Shown: piece by piece, positions 7,075 through 14,259 of the stretch
How positions within the stretch are numbered: the first letter of the stretch is position 1
Layout: the number at the start of each line of letters is the position of its first letter
Assembly: GCA_946630765.1 (NCBI GenBank)
Contig: CAMOZF010000005.1
Span: 1-17,633, forward strand
Direction: 5' to 3'
Length of the DNA stretch: 17,633 nucleotides
Source: an uncultured Lachnospiraceae bacterium
GTDB taxonomy: Bacteria; Bacillota_A; Clostridia; Lachnospirales; Lachnospiraceae
The notes under the pieces: generated by a model
The model's database searches: none
Told to the model about the DNA's origin: nothing
What the model saw: the letters and a program-made list of their open reading frames with translations, nothing else
Program-made: the position numbers and the translations under genes

Positions 7075-8592
7075 AAAACGGTTTTAAAGCTGCTTCCCGG
7101 GACACCGGATGACGATAACCGGGACTACCTGCCGGAATCCATCCGGGGCTCCGACATTGTCGTCAACGAGAACGGCAACAATTCCCGCCCGTATCCCGCG
7201 CGTCTTAAAGAATGTACGGCAGTGCTTGCGGACGGACTGACGGATCGGTATTATGTCTACGTCCCTGAAAAGTACGACGGCTCGAAGCCGGTGCCGCTCA
7301 TTATCGGACTGCACGGAGGCTTAATGACCGGATGGGGCCACAGCATCTACACCTCCTGGTGTTACGTTGCGGACCGCGAGGGCTTCATCTGCGCTTTCCC
7401 GGATGCGCACAAGGCCAGAATGTGGACTGTAGAGGGCGTGTTCGACGGTCTTTCCGAAGAGGACGTCGAGGGACTGCCGATCGCACTCGCCCCTGCGGAT
7501 TACCGGGAAAACCACGACCTGAACATGTTGAAGGGCCTGATTGAGAAAATGCAGGCGGATTACAATATCGATCCCGGCCGCATCTTCATGCAGGGCATGT
7601 CGATGGGCAATCTCATGACCCAGCAGTTCTGCAAGTATTACGGGCACATGCTCGCCGGCGCCGCCGGCTCCGGCGGACCGACGCAGCCCGACAAGCTTTT
7701 CACGGAAGACGGAGAAGTTTTAAACTTCGGCGGGCCGATGGCGATCTGGGAGTCCCGGCCGGAGGTGAACGGACTTCCTCCGGGAAAGGTATATGACGAA
7801 TTCACCGCGAATAAAATGTCGCGCGCCTACTGGATGAAGGTGAATGAATGCGCCGAAGTTCCGGAGATTTCAATTGTCGGAGAGGACAATTTCGCTTTCT
7901 TCAAAGGCAAAAAAGCTGACCTTGTCTATGTGGACATCAAGAACCGCGACCACGGACAGACGCTGGATGAGGCTTTTCTGTACTGGGATTACCTCTTCTC
8001 GGGCGTGCGTAAAAACCCGGATGGAACGGTCATCTCGGGCGAGGGAATCCTCAAAAGGAAAGGCGACGCTTTCGCGGCGGCTTTCACGGCCGGTGTTCCG
8101 AAGGGCTGGTTTAAGAACAGCGTACGGGAGCTTAAAGCCTCCCCTGTGCAGTGGCAGAAACTGAAATATCACGGCTTAAACGGCGGAAAGATCGTACGCG
8201 GAGACTATCTCTGTGTGCCTCTTTCGTTCCTCGCGGAAATGTTCGGCGCGAAATACCGCCCGTCCGAGGACAGACTGAGCGCCGAAATGACCCTTCCGGA
8301 CGGAAGAGAACTGCAGTTTGCGCGGGGCTCGATTGCCTGCGTGGTCGACGACACGATGCGGCAGATGTACTGCGAAGCCCTGCACCGGGAAAACGAGCTT
8401 CTCGTCTCCGTCGAATGGTTCTGCCGCTTCCTTTATAACCTGCATGTATCGGTCTGCAATGAGGTGGTCTATGTGACGGATCATTTCTCGGAGCTTTCCT
8501 GCTTCATGGCGGACCTCATCAAGGATATTTTCAAAGGAACCGTGATGCCTGAGGATTATTCCTTTATCGGAAGTTTTGTAAAGAAGAAATGA
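7072..8592 (+). CDS. Two-domain alpha/beta-hydrolase esterase, paralogue 5
   Basis: A complete paralogue of about 506 residues. It carries the N-terminal block (LPGTPDDDNRDYLP, GSDIVVNENGNNS), the HGG oxyanion motif, Ser177 in GMSMG, candidate acid Asp272 in GEDN and His294 in NRDHGQ. The C-terminal module runs from KLKYHGLNGG through LPDGRELQFARGSIA, ENELLVSVEWFCRFL and YVTDH to the tail PEDYSFIGSFVKKK. It seems closest to gene 1 (both have MQGMSMGNLMT and KLKYHGLNGG). Its GWGHSIYTSW segment differs from the GWGQCIYTSW of genes 2-4, so it is outside the most recently homogenised group. No export signal is present. It sits between gene 5 (20 nt) and gene 7 (13 nt), consistent with one operon. 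The substrate is unknown. Confidence 0.88.
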   Translation: MKTVLKLLPGTPDDDNRDYLPESIRGSDIVVNENGNNSRPYPARLKECTAVLADGLTDRYYVYVPEKYDGSKPVPLIIGLHGGLMTGWGHSIYTSWCYVADREGFICAFPDAHKARMWTVEGVFDGLSEEDVEGLPIALAPADYRENHDLNMLKGLIEKMQADYNIDPGRIFMQGMSMGNLMTQQFCKYYGHMLAGAAGSGGPTQPDKLFTEDGEVLNFGGPMAIWESRPEVNGLPPGKVYDEFTANKMSRAYWMKVNECAEVPEISIVGEDNFAFFKGKKADLVYVDIKNRDHGQTLDEAFLYWDYLFSGVRKNPDGTVISGEGILKRKGDAFAAAFTAGVPKGWFKNSVRELKASPVQWQKLKYHGLNGGKIVRGDYLCVPLSFLAEMFGAKYRPSEDRLSAEMTLPDGRELQFARGSIACVVDDTMRQMYCEALHRENELLVSVEWFCRFLYNLHVSVCNEVVYVTDHFSELSCFMADLIKDIFKGTVMPEDYSFIGSFVKKK

Positions 8593-8593
8593 A

Positions 8594-8608
8594 GGAGGGA
8601 TGATGATG
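8594..8608 (+). promoter_or_regulatory. Ribosome binding site with three stacked ATG codons (gene 7)
   Basis: GGAGG (8594-8598) is followed by ATG triplets in the same frame at 8600, 8603 and 8606. Only 8606 has normal spacing (7 nt), so it is chosen; 8603 is possible. Confidence 0.7.
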
Positions 8609-9475
8609 AATCTTCATGTATGGAAGGATGTGGACTACAGAGGACGCCTCGTCCGGGTCGATTATATGACGAAGGATATCGAGGGGACGCCCTGGTATAA
8701 ATATGCGCTCGTCTACCTGCCCTATGGCTATGACGATACTAAGCCCTATAATATTCTTTACCTGATGCACGGCGGCGGCGGAAATCCGGACGCCTGGACC
8801 GACTGCTCGCAGATCAAGAACGCCCTGGACCGCGCCTTCAATGAGAAGCTCGCCGAGCCCTTTATCGTGGTGTTCCCGACCTTCTACAGTCTGACGCCCT
8901 CCCAGGCCAGGATTCAGGGAATCGACGCCTCCTGGGAAGATAGTAACGTGAAGCACTTCCAGCAGGAATTCACTGAAAATCTCGTACCGCTGATTGAAAG
9001 CCGCTATCACACCTATGCCGAACGCAATGTGACGGAAGAAAGCCTGAAAGCGTCCAGGAAGCACCGCGCATTCGGCGGCTTCTCGATGGGCGGCGCGACC
9101 ACCTGGTATGTGTTCCTTTCCCATCTTGACATTGTAGCGGACTTCATTCCGATGTCCGGCGACTGCTGGGCAGTGCAGCCGATGGGCGGAAGGCTTGCGC
9201 CGGATCGGACCGCGGATATTCTCGCGGAGAAGGTAAAATCGCTTGGCTTTACAAAGAACGACTTCCGGCTTTTCGTCGGAACCGGCTCGAAGGATGCGGG
9301 CTTTGACAACCTTGACCCGCAGCTTCAGGCGATGAAGGAAAAATATCCGGAATACTTCGAGTATTCCGAAGATCCGGAAAAGGGCAATCTGCATTTTGAG
9401 GTCAAGGAAGACGCGGTGCACGCCTATGAGGAGGTGTACCATCACGTCTGGAACTACCTGCCCTACCTGTTCTGA
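8606..9475 (+). CDS. CE1-like esterase (Esterase D/feruloyl-acetylxylan esterase family)
   Basis: About 289 residues of a compact alpha/beta hydrolase matching the putative esterase family PF00756, which includes feruloyl and acetylxylan esterases. The oxyanion loop is LYLMHGGGGNPDAW. The nucleophile is Ser160 in GGFSMGG, preceded by the family-typical KHRAF segment. The likely acid is Asp230 (GTGSKDAGFD). The likely base is His272 (DAVHAYEEVYHHVWNYLP), just before the usual C-terminal helix. There is no signal peptide, unlike secreted plant-wall esterases, so an intracellular role on small acylated sugars or aromatic esters is inferred. It belongs to a different subfamily from the five tandem paralogues and lacks their N- and C-terminal modules. 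It starts 13 nt after gene 6. Confidence 0.85.
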   Translation: MNLHVWKDVDYRGRLVRVDYMTKDIEGTPWYKYALVYLPYGYDDTKPYNILYLMHGGGGNPDAWTDCSQIKNALDRAFNEKLAEPFIVVFPTFYSLTPSQARIQGIDASWEDSNVKHFQQEFTENLVPLIESRYHTYAERNVTEESLKASRKHRAFGGFSMGGATTWYVFLSHLDIVADFIPMSGDCWAVQPMGGRLAPDRTADILAEKVKSLGFTKNDFRLFVGTGSKDAGFDNLDPQLQAMKEKYPEYFEYSEDPEKGNLHFEVKEDAVHAYEEVYHHVWNYLPYLF

Positions 9476-9506
9476 CGGGCGGTTTTTGAGAAAAAAGAGA
9501 GAAGCT

Positions 9507-9540
9507 GCGCGAAAAAAAGGAGGCATCCCTTTTTTCGCGC
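9507..9540 (+). terminator. Long A/T-centred hairpin between genes 7 and 8
   Basis: Left arm 9507-9520 (GCGCG, A7, GG) pairs with right arm 9527-9540 (CCC, T6, CGCGC). The lower 11 bp match exactly and a one-base slip occurs near the loop. The T run lies inside the stem rather than after it, so this is not a standard terminator. It could be a processing or stability element. Confidence 0.45.
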
Positions 9541-9559
9541 CCTGATATGGAGGCAGCAG

Positions 9560-10429
9560 ATGAAACAGAGGACAAGCGGATTTCTTGACGATATCGTATT
9601 TCCGGGCGGAAATACAAAAGCCTTTACATTGAGCTATGATGACGGGACGGTTCATGACCGGCGCTTCATCGAGCTTCTGAACCGCTATCATATAAAAGCG
9701 ACATTCAATCTGAATTCCGGCTTCTTCGGCCTGGAGAGAAAAAATCAGTCGGGACCTTTCCCGGATCTCGACATCAGCGTAGTGGACGAAGCGGAAGTGC
9801 CGCTCCTTTATGCCGGTCATGAGATTGCCGGCCACGGTCTCACCCATGCCAGCCCGACAGGGGTCGGAACGGCACATCTTCTGTATGAGACGATCGAAGA
9901 CCGCGCCAATCTGGAGCGGATCACGGGGAAGATGGTCCGGGGCTATGCCTATCCCTTCGGACAGTATAATGAGAAGGTCAAGCAGGTCTTAAGAGACGCC
10001 GGTTACCATTACGCCCGTGTCGTGGACACGACCGGGAAGTTTGACATTCCGCAGGACTTTATGGAGTGGAAGGGCACGGCGCACCACAATGACGAGAAGC
10101 TTCTTTCACTTGCGGAGGATTTCTGCGGAAACGGCGGCTTCGGCTTTATGAAAAAGCTCTTCTATGTCTGGGGCCATTCCTATGAATTCGAAAAGGACGG
10201 AACCTGGGAGAAAATCGAAGAGCTTCTGCAGTTTATGGATGCGCACCGCGAAGGCATCTGGTTCGCGACCAACATTGAAATCGTGGATTATGTGAACGCG
10301 TTCCGCGCGCTCGAATACGGCGCCGAGGGCGAGATGGTCTATAATCCGACGGCGTCTGCGGTGAGCTTCAGAAGGGGCTTTAACAATATCTATACAGTCC
10401 GTCCCGGCGAAACACTGGTGCTGTCATAA
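9560..10429 (+). CDS. Polysaccharide deacetylase family protein (CE4, NodB homology domain)
   Basis: About 289 residues; ATG at 9560 follows GGAGG at 9549-9553. CE4 enzymes are metal-dependent deacetylases that remove acetyl groups from sugars. Motif 1 is LSYDDG, with Asp27 (base) and Asp28 (metal ligand). Motif 2 is HGLTH, with metal ligands His92 and His96. Motif 3 appears as YAYPFGQYN. The second half contains VWGHSYEFE and IWFATNIEIVDYV, typical of a clade of short bacterial CE4 proteins. The end (SFRRGFNNIYTVRPGETLVLS) resembles a small beta extension. No signal peptide or transmembrane anchor is present. That is unusual for peptidoglycan- or xylan-acting CE4 enzymes and fits a cytosolic substrate such as acetylated oligosaccharides. 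It lies 84 nt after gene 7 and is followed by a probable unit boundary. Confidence 0.87.
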   Translation: MKQRTSGFLDDIVFPGGNTKAFTLSYDDGTVHDRRFIELLNRYHIKATFNLNSGFFGLERKNQSGPFPDLDISVVDEAEVPLLYAGHEIAGHGLTHASPTGVGTAHLLYETIEDRANLERITGKMVRGYAYPFGQYNEKVKQVLRDAGYHYARVVDTTGKFDIPQDFMEWKGTAHHNDEKLLSLAEDFCGNGGFGFMKKLFYVWGHSYEFEKDGTWEKIEELLQFMDAHREGIWFATNIEIVDYVNAFRALEYGAEGEMVYNPTASAVSFRRGFNNIYTVRPGETLVLS

Positions 10430-10432
10430 GCT

Positions 10433-10450
10433 CCGAAAAATCGGTTTTTT
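10433..10450 (+). terminator. Short hairpin with T6 after gene 8
   Basis: CCGA (10433-10436), a loop AAAA and TCGG (10441-10444) are followed directly by TTTTTT. The stem is only 4 bp, so termination would be weak. Its place just before a good promoter supports a transcription-unit boundary. Confidence 0.4.
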
Positions 10451-10495
10451 GACAGGAACTGATCGGAAAACGTGAGCCCGGTCCCCGAAAATCTG

Positions 10496-10504
10496 TGTTA
10501 TAAT
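10496..10504 (+). promoter_or_regulatory. Extended -10 promoter for genes 9-11
   Basis: TGTTATAAT is a perfect TGn plus TATAAT extended -10 element. No good -35 box lies 16-18 nt upstream, as is common for extended -10 promoters. Transcription would start around 10511, giving a leader of about 28 nt to the ATG at 10539. Confidence 0.65.
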
Positions 10505-10525
10505 GACTTTAAATGAATACCTTAC

Positions 10526-10541
10526 GGGAGGACTGCAGATG
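10526..10541 (+). promoter_or_regulatory. Ribosome binding site deciding the gene 9 start
   Basis: GGGAGG (10526-10531) lies 7 nt before ATG at 10539. The longer in-frame ATG at 10503 overlaps the -10 element and could not be on a transcript from this promoter. Confidence 0.8.
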
Positions 10542-11402
10542 AAACTGAGATTCAATTACCGCTCCGAGCTTCTCGGACATTATGTGGACGTGACGGTGGT
10601 TATTCCAACCAACAACTACCGCTGTGATACGGACTTCTTCCACGGGAATGCGAATCCGATCGACCGCAGGGACGAAAAGATCGTGTACCGTCCGGGGATG
10701 AAATTCCAGACGGTTTACCTGATCCACGGCGGCGGGGATGACGACACCCTTCCGTACCGCTATTCCAATGTCGAGGAGGCGGCAGAGCGGAATCATGTGA
10801 TGCTTGTGACACCGGATATTACGAACAGCTTCGGTATCAACACGCATTACGGCGTCCGTTATATGGATTTTGTCTGCGAGGAGCTTCCGGTGGTGATTCA
10901 GACCCTGTTCCCGTCGTCGCCCGCGCGTGAGGACAACTTTATCATGGGCTTCGCGATGGGCGGAAATGCGGCGCTTGGCATGGCGGTCAACCATCCGGAA
11001 AAGTATGCGGCGTGTATCGACATGTCGGGCGGCATCGGAATGACCTTCTGTCCGGAAACGCTCGCGGAGGAACTCGAGAGCGACCATTTCAAATACCAGT
11101 TCCCGCTGTACCGGACTTCTTTCGGACCGTCGGAGGAGATTATCGGCTCCGAATACGACCTTCGCGCCGTGACGGAGCGTCACCTGAAAAACGGAACCAG
11201 GATGCCTGATTTTACGATTGTTCTCGGCTCGGAGGAATTTATCCGCAAGCGTGTCGAGGCGGATGTCGAGGCTATGCGCAGGCTTCCGCTGAACCTGGAA
11301 TTTATTCTCGTGGAGGGCGGCGACCATGATTTTAAGCTCTGGAACGAGTATCTGCAGAAAGCGCTGGACGAAATGCTTCCGCTGAAGAGAAAAGCGCTGT
11401 AA
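10539..11402 (+). CDS. Esterase-family protein with nucleophile Ser replaced by Ala (probable pseudo-esterase)
   Basis: About 287 residues of the putative esterase family (PF00756), similar in layout to gene 12. The oxyanion loop is YLIHGGGDDD. The nucleophile box, normally GxSxG, reads GFAMGG, so the nucleophile position is Ala139 (codon GCG at 10953-10955; one base change from TCG would restore Ser). At the acid position, gene 12 has GSEDF and this protein has GSEEF (Glu233). His263 is kept in GGDHDFKLW. The fold is intact and the frame is open with normal spacing, so the gene looks maintained rather than decaying. It may be a non-catalytic binding or regulatory homologue, or may use another mechanism. 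It is first in a unit with the MFS transporter (12 nt downstream), so a ligand-sensing or accessory role for transport is possible but unproven. A sequencing error at one base cannot be excluded. Confidence 0.85.
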   Translation: MKLRFNYRSELLGHYVDVTVVIPTNNYRCDTDFFHGNANPIDRRDEKIVYRPGMKFQTVYLIHGGGDDDTLPYRYSNVEEAAERNHVMLVTPDITNSFGINTHYGVRYMDFVCEELPVVIQTLFPSSPAREDNFIMGFAMGGNAALGMAVNHPEKYAACIDMSGGIGMTFCPETLAEELESDHFKYQFPLYRTSFGPSEEIIGSEYDLRAVTERHLKNGTRMPDFTIVLGSEEFIRKRVEADVEAMRRLPLNLEFILVEGGDHDFKLWNEYLQKALDEMLPLKRKAL

Positions 11403-11414
11403 GGGGGAAAAAGA

Positions 11415-12623
11415 ATGAGCACACAGCCGGCAGCAGGTGCGGGAAAAAAGGTCCCGCTCTGGAACGGTACATTTATTTTACTGATAGCAATGTCACTTTT
11501 AAACGGCGTAGCGGGTATGATGACGGTTCCGCTCGTCGCGAAATACGCACTTTCGCTGGGGGCGGATCTGACGCTTGCCTCGACGGTCGCAGGCTTGATG
11601 TCTCTCGTATCCCTGGTCGTCTGCCCCTTCGCGGGAATGCTTGCGGACAAGATCAGCCGGAAGTGGATTCTGGTCTTCGGAAACCTGGGCTACGGCATCT
11701 GCCTCGTACTGCATTCTGTCTGTACGAATATTCCGCTTTTGATCATCATGCGGCTTTTGACGGGGATTTTTTTCTCGGTCTGCAGCGTGACCAACATCGC
11801 CTTTGCTTCGTCCTTTATCGCGAAGGAAAGGACCGGTGAAGGCCTCGGATTCATTTCTCTTGCGCAGATTGTGGCGCAGGCCTTGGGACCCTCGATCGGC
11901 CTGAAGCTTGTGGAAGTCAGCTCCTTCCAGCTGACATTCCTCATTGCGGGCATCTTCCCGCTGGTATGCATCGCCTGCATTCTGCCGCTTCACTATGTGA
12001 AGCCGGAGCCCGCAGCCGGTGCCGGGAAGAAAAAGTTCTCCTTCCGGAATCTGTACGCGGCGGAGCTTACCTGCTTCATGCTGATGGCAGCGCTTTTCAG
12101 CGCCGGAAACGGCATGGTCAGCACCTACCTTGCGATCATCGCGGATGAGCGGCAGATCGCGAATATTTCGGTCTTCTTCACGGTCTATTCGATCTTCCTG
12201 ATCGTCATTCGTCCGTTTACGGGCAAGCTTCTGGATAAGAAGGGCGTCTTTGTCATCCTGATTCCTTCGTTTGTTTTCGCAGCGCTCGGGATGATCTTCG
12301 TCGGTATCGGGTCGACGCTTGGGATGATGCTCGCCGCAGCGGTGTTCAAGGCGCTTGGCCAGGGCAACGGACAGCCGTCGATTCAGGCGTATTCCGTTAA
12401 AAAGCTCCCGAAGGAGCGTTCCGGGGTGGCTTCCTCGACCGTCATGATCGGACAGAATGTCGGAAACGCGGTCGCGCCGATCATCGGAAGCTTCTTTGTC
12501 AAGGAGTTCGGCTATCAGGGAATGTTCTGCGGATTCGGCGGAGTGCTTGCAGTCGGCGGTCTCCTGCTTCTCGGAATTCAGCTTCTGATTGACAGGAAGA
12601 AAACAGCAGCAGTTCAGAAATAA
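11415..12623 (+). CDS. Major facilitator superfamily transporter
   Basis: A 402-residue, highly hydrophobic protein of the usual MFS length, expected to span the inner membrane 12 times. The family's motif A is clear between helices 2 and 3 (GMLADKISRKWIL). Its degenerate second copy appears in the C-terminal half (RPFTGKLLDKKGV). The ATG at 11415 follows AGGGGG at 11402-11407. It is the only membrane protein in the window and lies between the pseudo-esterase (gene 9) and a beta-lactamase-fold hydrolase (gene 11), with gaps of 12 and 25 nt. By context it is the likely gate for the compound the surrounding hydrolases act on, or for the product. Sequence alone does not tell import from export, and drug-efflux relatives (DHA1 type) share the same motifs. 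Confidence 0.88.
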   Translation: MSTQPAAGAGKKVPLWNGTFILLIAMSLLNGVAGMMTVPLVAKYALSLGADLTLASTVAGLMSLVSLVVCPFAGMLADKISRKWILVFGNLGYGICLVLHSVCTNIPLLIIMRLLTGIFFSVCSVTNIAFASSFIAKERTGEGLGFISLAQIVAQALGPSIGLKLVEVSSFQLTFLIAGIFPLVCIACILPLHYVKPEPAAGAGKKKFSFRNLYAAELTCFMLMAALFSAGNGMVSTYLAIIADERQIANISVFFTVYSIFLIVIRPFTGKLLDKKGVFVILIPSFVFAALGMIFVGIGSTLGMMLAAAVFKALGQGNGQPSIQAYSVKKLPKERSGVASSTVMIGQNVGNAVAPIIGSFFVKEFGYQGMFCGFGGVLAVGGLLLLGIQLLIDRKKTAAVQK

Positions 12624-12648
12624 GTCTATTCATAGAAAGAGGGGTAAA

Positions 12649-14151
12649 ATGGAAAAATTCATCCGTAAAGAATTTGAACGCGTATCCCCGGAGGCTCTGG
12701 GCATCCGCTCGGAGGCTGTCTGGAATTTCCTTGACGCTGTGGAAACGGATCTCACAGAGATGCACGGCTTCATGATCATGCGTCATGACAAAATCGCGGC
12801 GGAGGGCTGGTGGGCACCGTACGCGCCGGGCATTCCGCACATGTGCGCGTCGCTTACGAAAACCTATATGGGTACGGCGATCGCCATTGCGATTCAGGAA
12901 GGGCTTCTTACGCTTGACACGCATTTAAATGATATTTTCCCTGAATTCGTGCCGGAAAACCCCTCGCCGTATTTTGAGGAGCTGACAATCCGTCACGTGC
13001 TTACGATGGGCTCGGGGATGTGCGAGTTTCCGACGATGGAAGGAAACTGGGTGCAGAACTTTATCGCCACTCCCTTAAAATTCCGCCCGGGCACGAATTT
13101 CTGGTACAATAGCGTCGGCTCCACCTTCCTCGGCAAAGTAATTGAAAAGCTGACCGGGAAAACGGTGTACGAATATCTGGAGGAGAAGCTCTTCCCGAAG
13201 ATCGGCATCAATGGGAAGAATGTGTTCCACGGAATCGCGCCGGACGGACAGGACATGTGGGCCTGGCGGACGGTCAGTTCGACAGAGGACAACCTGCGGC
13301 TGATGAAGCTTTACAAGGACGGCGGTGTCGCAGGCGGCGAGCGCCTGATCCCGGAAGAGTATGTAAAGCTTGCAACGACAAAGCAGATCGACAACGAAAA
13401 CACCGGAGCGCGCGCACGCGGCGATCTCGAAGGCTGCGCAGGCTACGGCTACCAGATGTGGATGTGCTCGTATCCCGGCGCGTACCGCGCCGACGGCGCA
13501 GCGGGCCAGTTCTCGATTGTGATTCCGGACAAGGATATGATCGTATCCATGAACCAGAATTCCGCCGAGCCGAATAAGGTCATCTCGAAGCTGTGGGAGC
13601 TCCTGCTTCCGGGCGTCTTGGACACTCCGATCGAGGAGACTGAAGAGGTGAAGACGATGCAGAAGAAGCTTCAGTACCGGCTGAAGCGTCTTGCGATCGC
13701 CGCGCCTTCGTTCCGCCCCTACGCGGCTTCGAAGGAGACAGCCTCCGGGACGTACAAGGTGGAGTCGGGAAGCTTTGACATCTATTGCCTCGGCATGTAT
13801 GCGCCCGAAGCAAACCCGGCAGAGCGCTTTACGATCCGGTTCTCGGAGATGGAGGGTGAAATCCTCTGGGAAAGCACAGACCACACTTCGTTATCGGTGG
13901 AGTTTGCCCTGGACGGCTCCCGCCGCTATAACCGCTTCCGCTCCCCCTGGCAGTTCGCGGAAAAATGTTTCGCAAACGGCGTCTGGGAATCGGACGATAC
14001 CTTCCTTTTAGAGGAGCTCTGGCCGGAAAACAACTCGAAGCGCGAAACCCGCTTCATTTTCTCCGGGGACGGCTGCACCGTCCTGCAGGTAAAAGGCGGA
14101 CTTCCCGGACAGCCGGTCGTGACCGCTGAGACAAAGTGCCTGAGAATCTGA
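12649..14151 (+). CDS. Beta-lactamase-fold serine hydrolase with extra C-terminal domain (COG1680)
   Basis: About 500 residues. The ATG at 12649 is preferred, with AGAGGGG at 12638-12644; the in-frame ATG at 12589 lies inside gene 10. The SxxK motif is SLTK (Ser68, Lys71) in CASLTKTYMGTAI. The second motif is Tyr153-Asn-Ser (FWYNS). A Gly-rich third motif is ADGAAGQFSIV. The catalytic domain ends around residue 330, and a further ~150 residues form a separate domain of the kind often trailing this family (beta-rich, with FRFRSPWQF-like RFRSPWQF segment). No signal peptide is present. Family members include esterases, D-aminopeptidases and DD-peptidases; an esterase or amidase acting in the cytosol is inferred from context. 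It is much longer than gene 5 and not its close duplicate. Confidence 0.83.
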   Translation: MEKFIRKEFERVSPEALGIRSEAVWNFLDAVETDLTEMHGFMIMRHDKIAAEGWWAPYAPGIPHMCASLTKTYMGTAIAIAIQEGLLTLDTHLNDIFPEFVPENPSPYFEELTIRHVLTMGSGMCEFPTMEGNWVQNFIATPLKFRPGTNFWYNSVGSTFLGKVIEKLTGKTVYEYLEEKLFPKIGINGKNVFHGIAPDGQDMWAWRTVSSTEDNLRLMKLYKDGGVAGGERLIPEEYVKLATTKQIDNENTGARARGDLEGCAGYGYQMWMCSYPGAYRADGAAGQFSIVIPDKDMIVSMNQNSAEPNKVISKLWELLLPGVLDTPIEETEEVKTMQKKLQYRLKRLAIAAPSFRPYAASKETASGTYKVESGSFDIYCLGMYAPEANPAERFTIRFSEMEGEILWESTDHTSLSVEFALDGSRRYNRFRSPWQFAEKCFANGVWESDDTFLLEELWPENNSKRETRFIFSGDGCTVLQVKGGLPGQPVVTAETKCLRI

Positions 14152-14171
14152 CCGCGCTCCCCTTACAGACA

Positions 14172-14194
14172 GCGAAGGATCGCGTTCTCTTTTT
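14172..14194 (+). terminator. Possible weak terminator after gene 11
   Basis: GCGA (14172-14175), loop AGGA, TCGC (14180-14183) are followed by GTTCTC and a T run. The stem is only 4 bp, so this is a low-confidence call. Confidence 0.3.
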
Positions 14195-14203
14195 CGGACG
14201 TAT

Positions 14204-14225
14204 TTGACAAACGAAATGTGTTTCG
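14204..14225 (+). promoter_or_regulatory. Consensus -35 box and small dyad before gene 12
   Basis: TTGACA (14204-14209) is a perfect -35 hexamer, but nothing close to TATAAT lies 16-18 nt downstream. A dyad CGAAA (14212-14216) / TTTCG (14221-14225) with a TGTG centre follows directly. This could be a regulator-dependent promoter with an operator in the spacer. Confidence 0.35.
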
Positions 14226-14259
14226 CACAGAACAGAACATTTACACAGGAGGATATGCC

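Noticed and set aside
1..8592. Copper-dependent function of the C-terminal modules
   Set aside because: The domain name is historical. No cluster of His or Cys metal ligands is conserved across the copies, so copper binding is not claimed.
8564..9877. Long minus-strand open frame (about 437 codons) opposite genes 7 and 8
   Set aside because: It spans two plus-strand genes and their gap, has no family features, and is explained as a shadow of codon bias.
10449..10454. TTGACA as the -35 partner of TATAAT at 10499
   Set aside because: The spacer would be 44 nt. The -10 box works better as an extended -10 element on its own.
12589..12648. N-terminal extension of gene 11 from an upstream ATG
   Set aside because: It would overlap the end of gene 10 by 35 nt, while the ATG at 12649 has its own purine-rich ribosome site.
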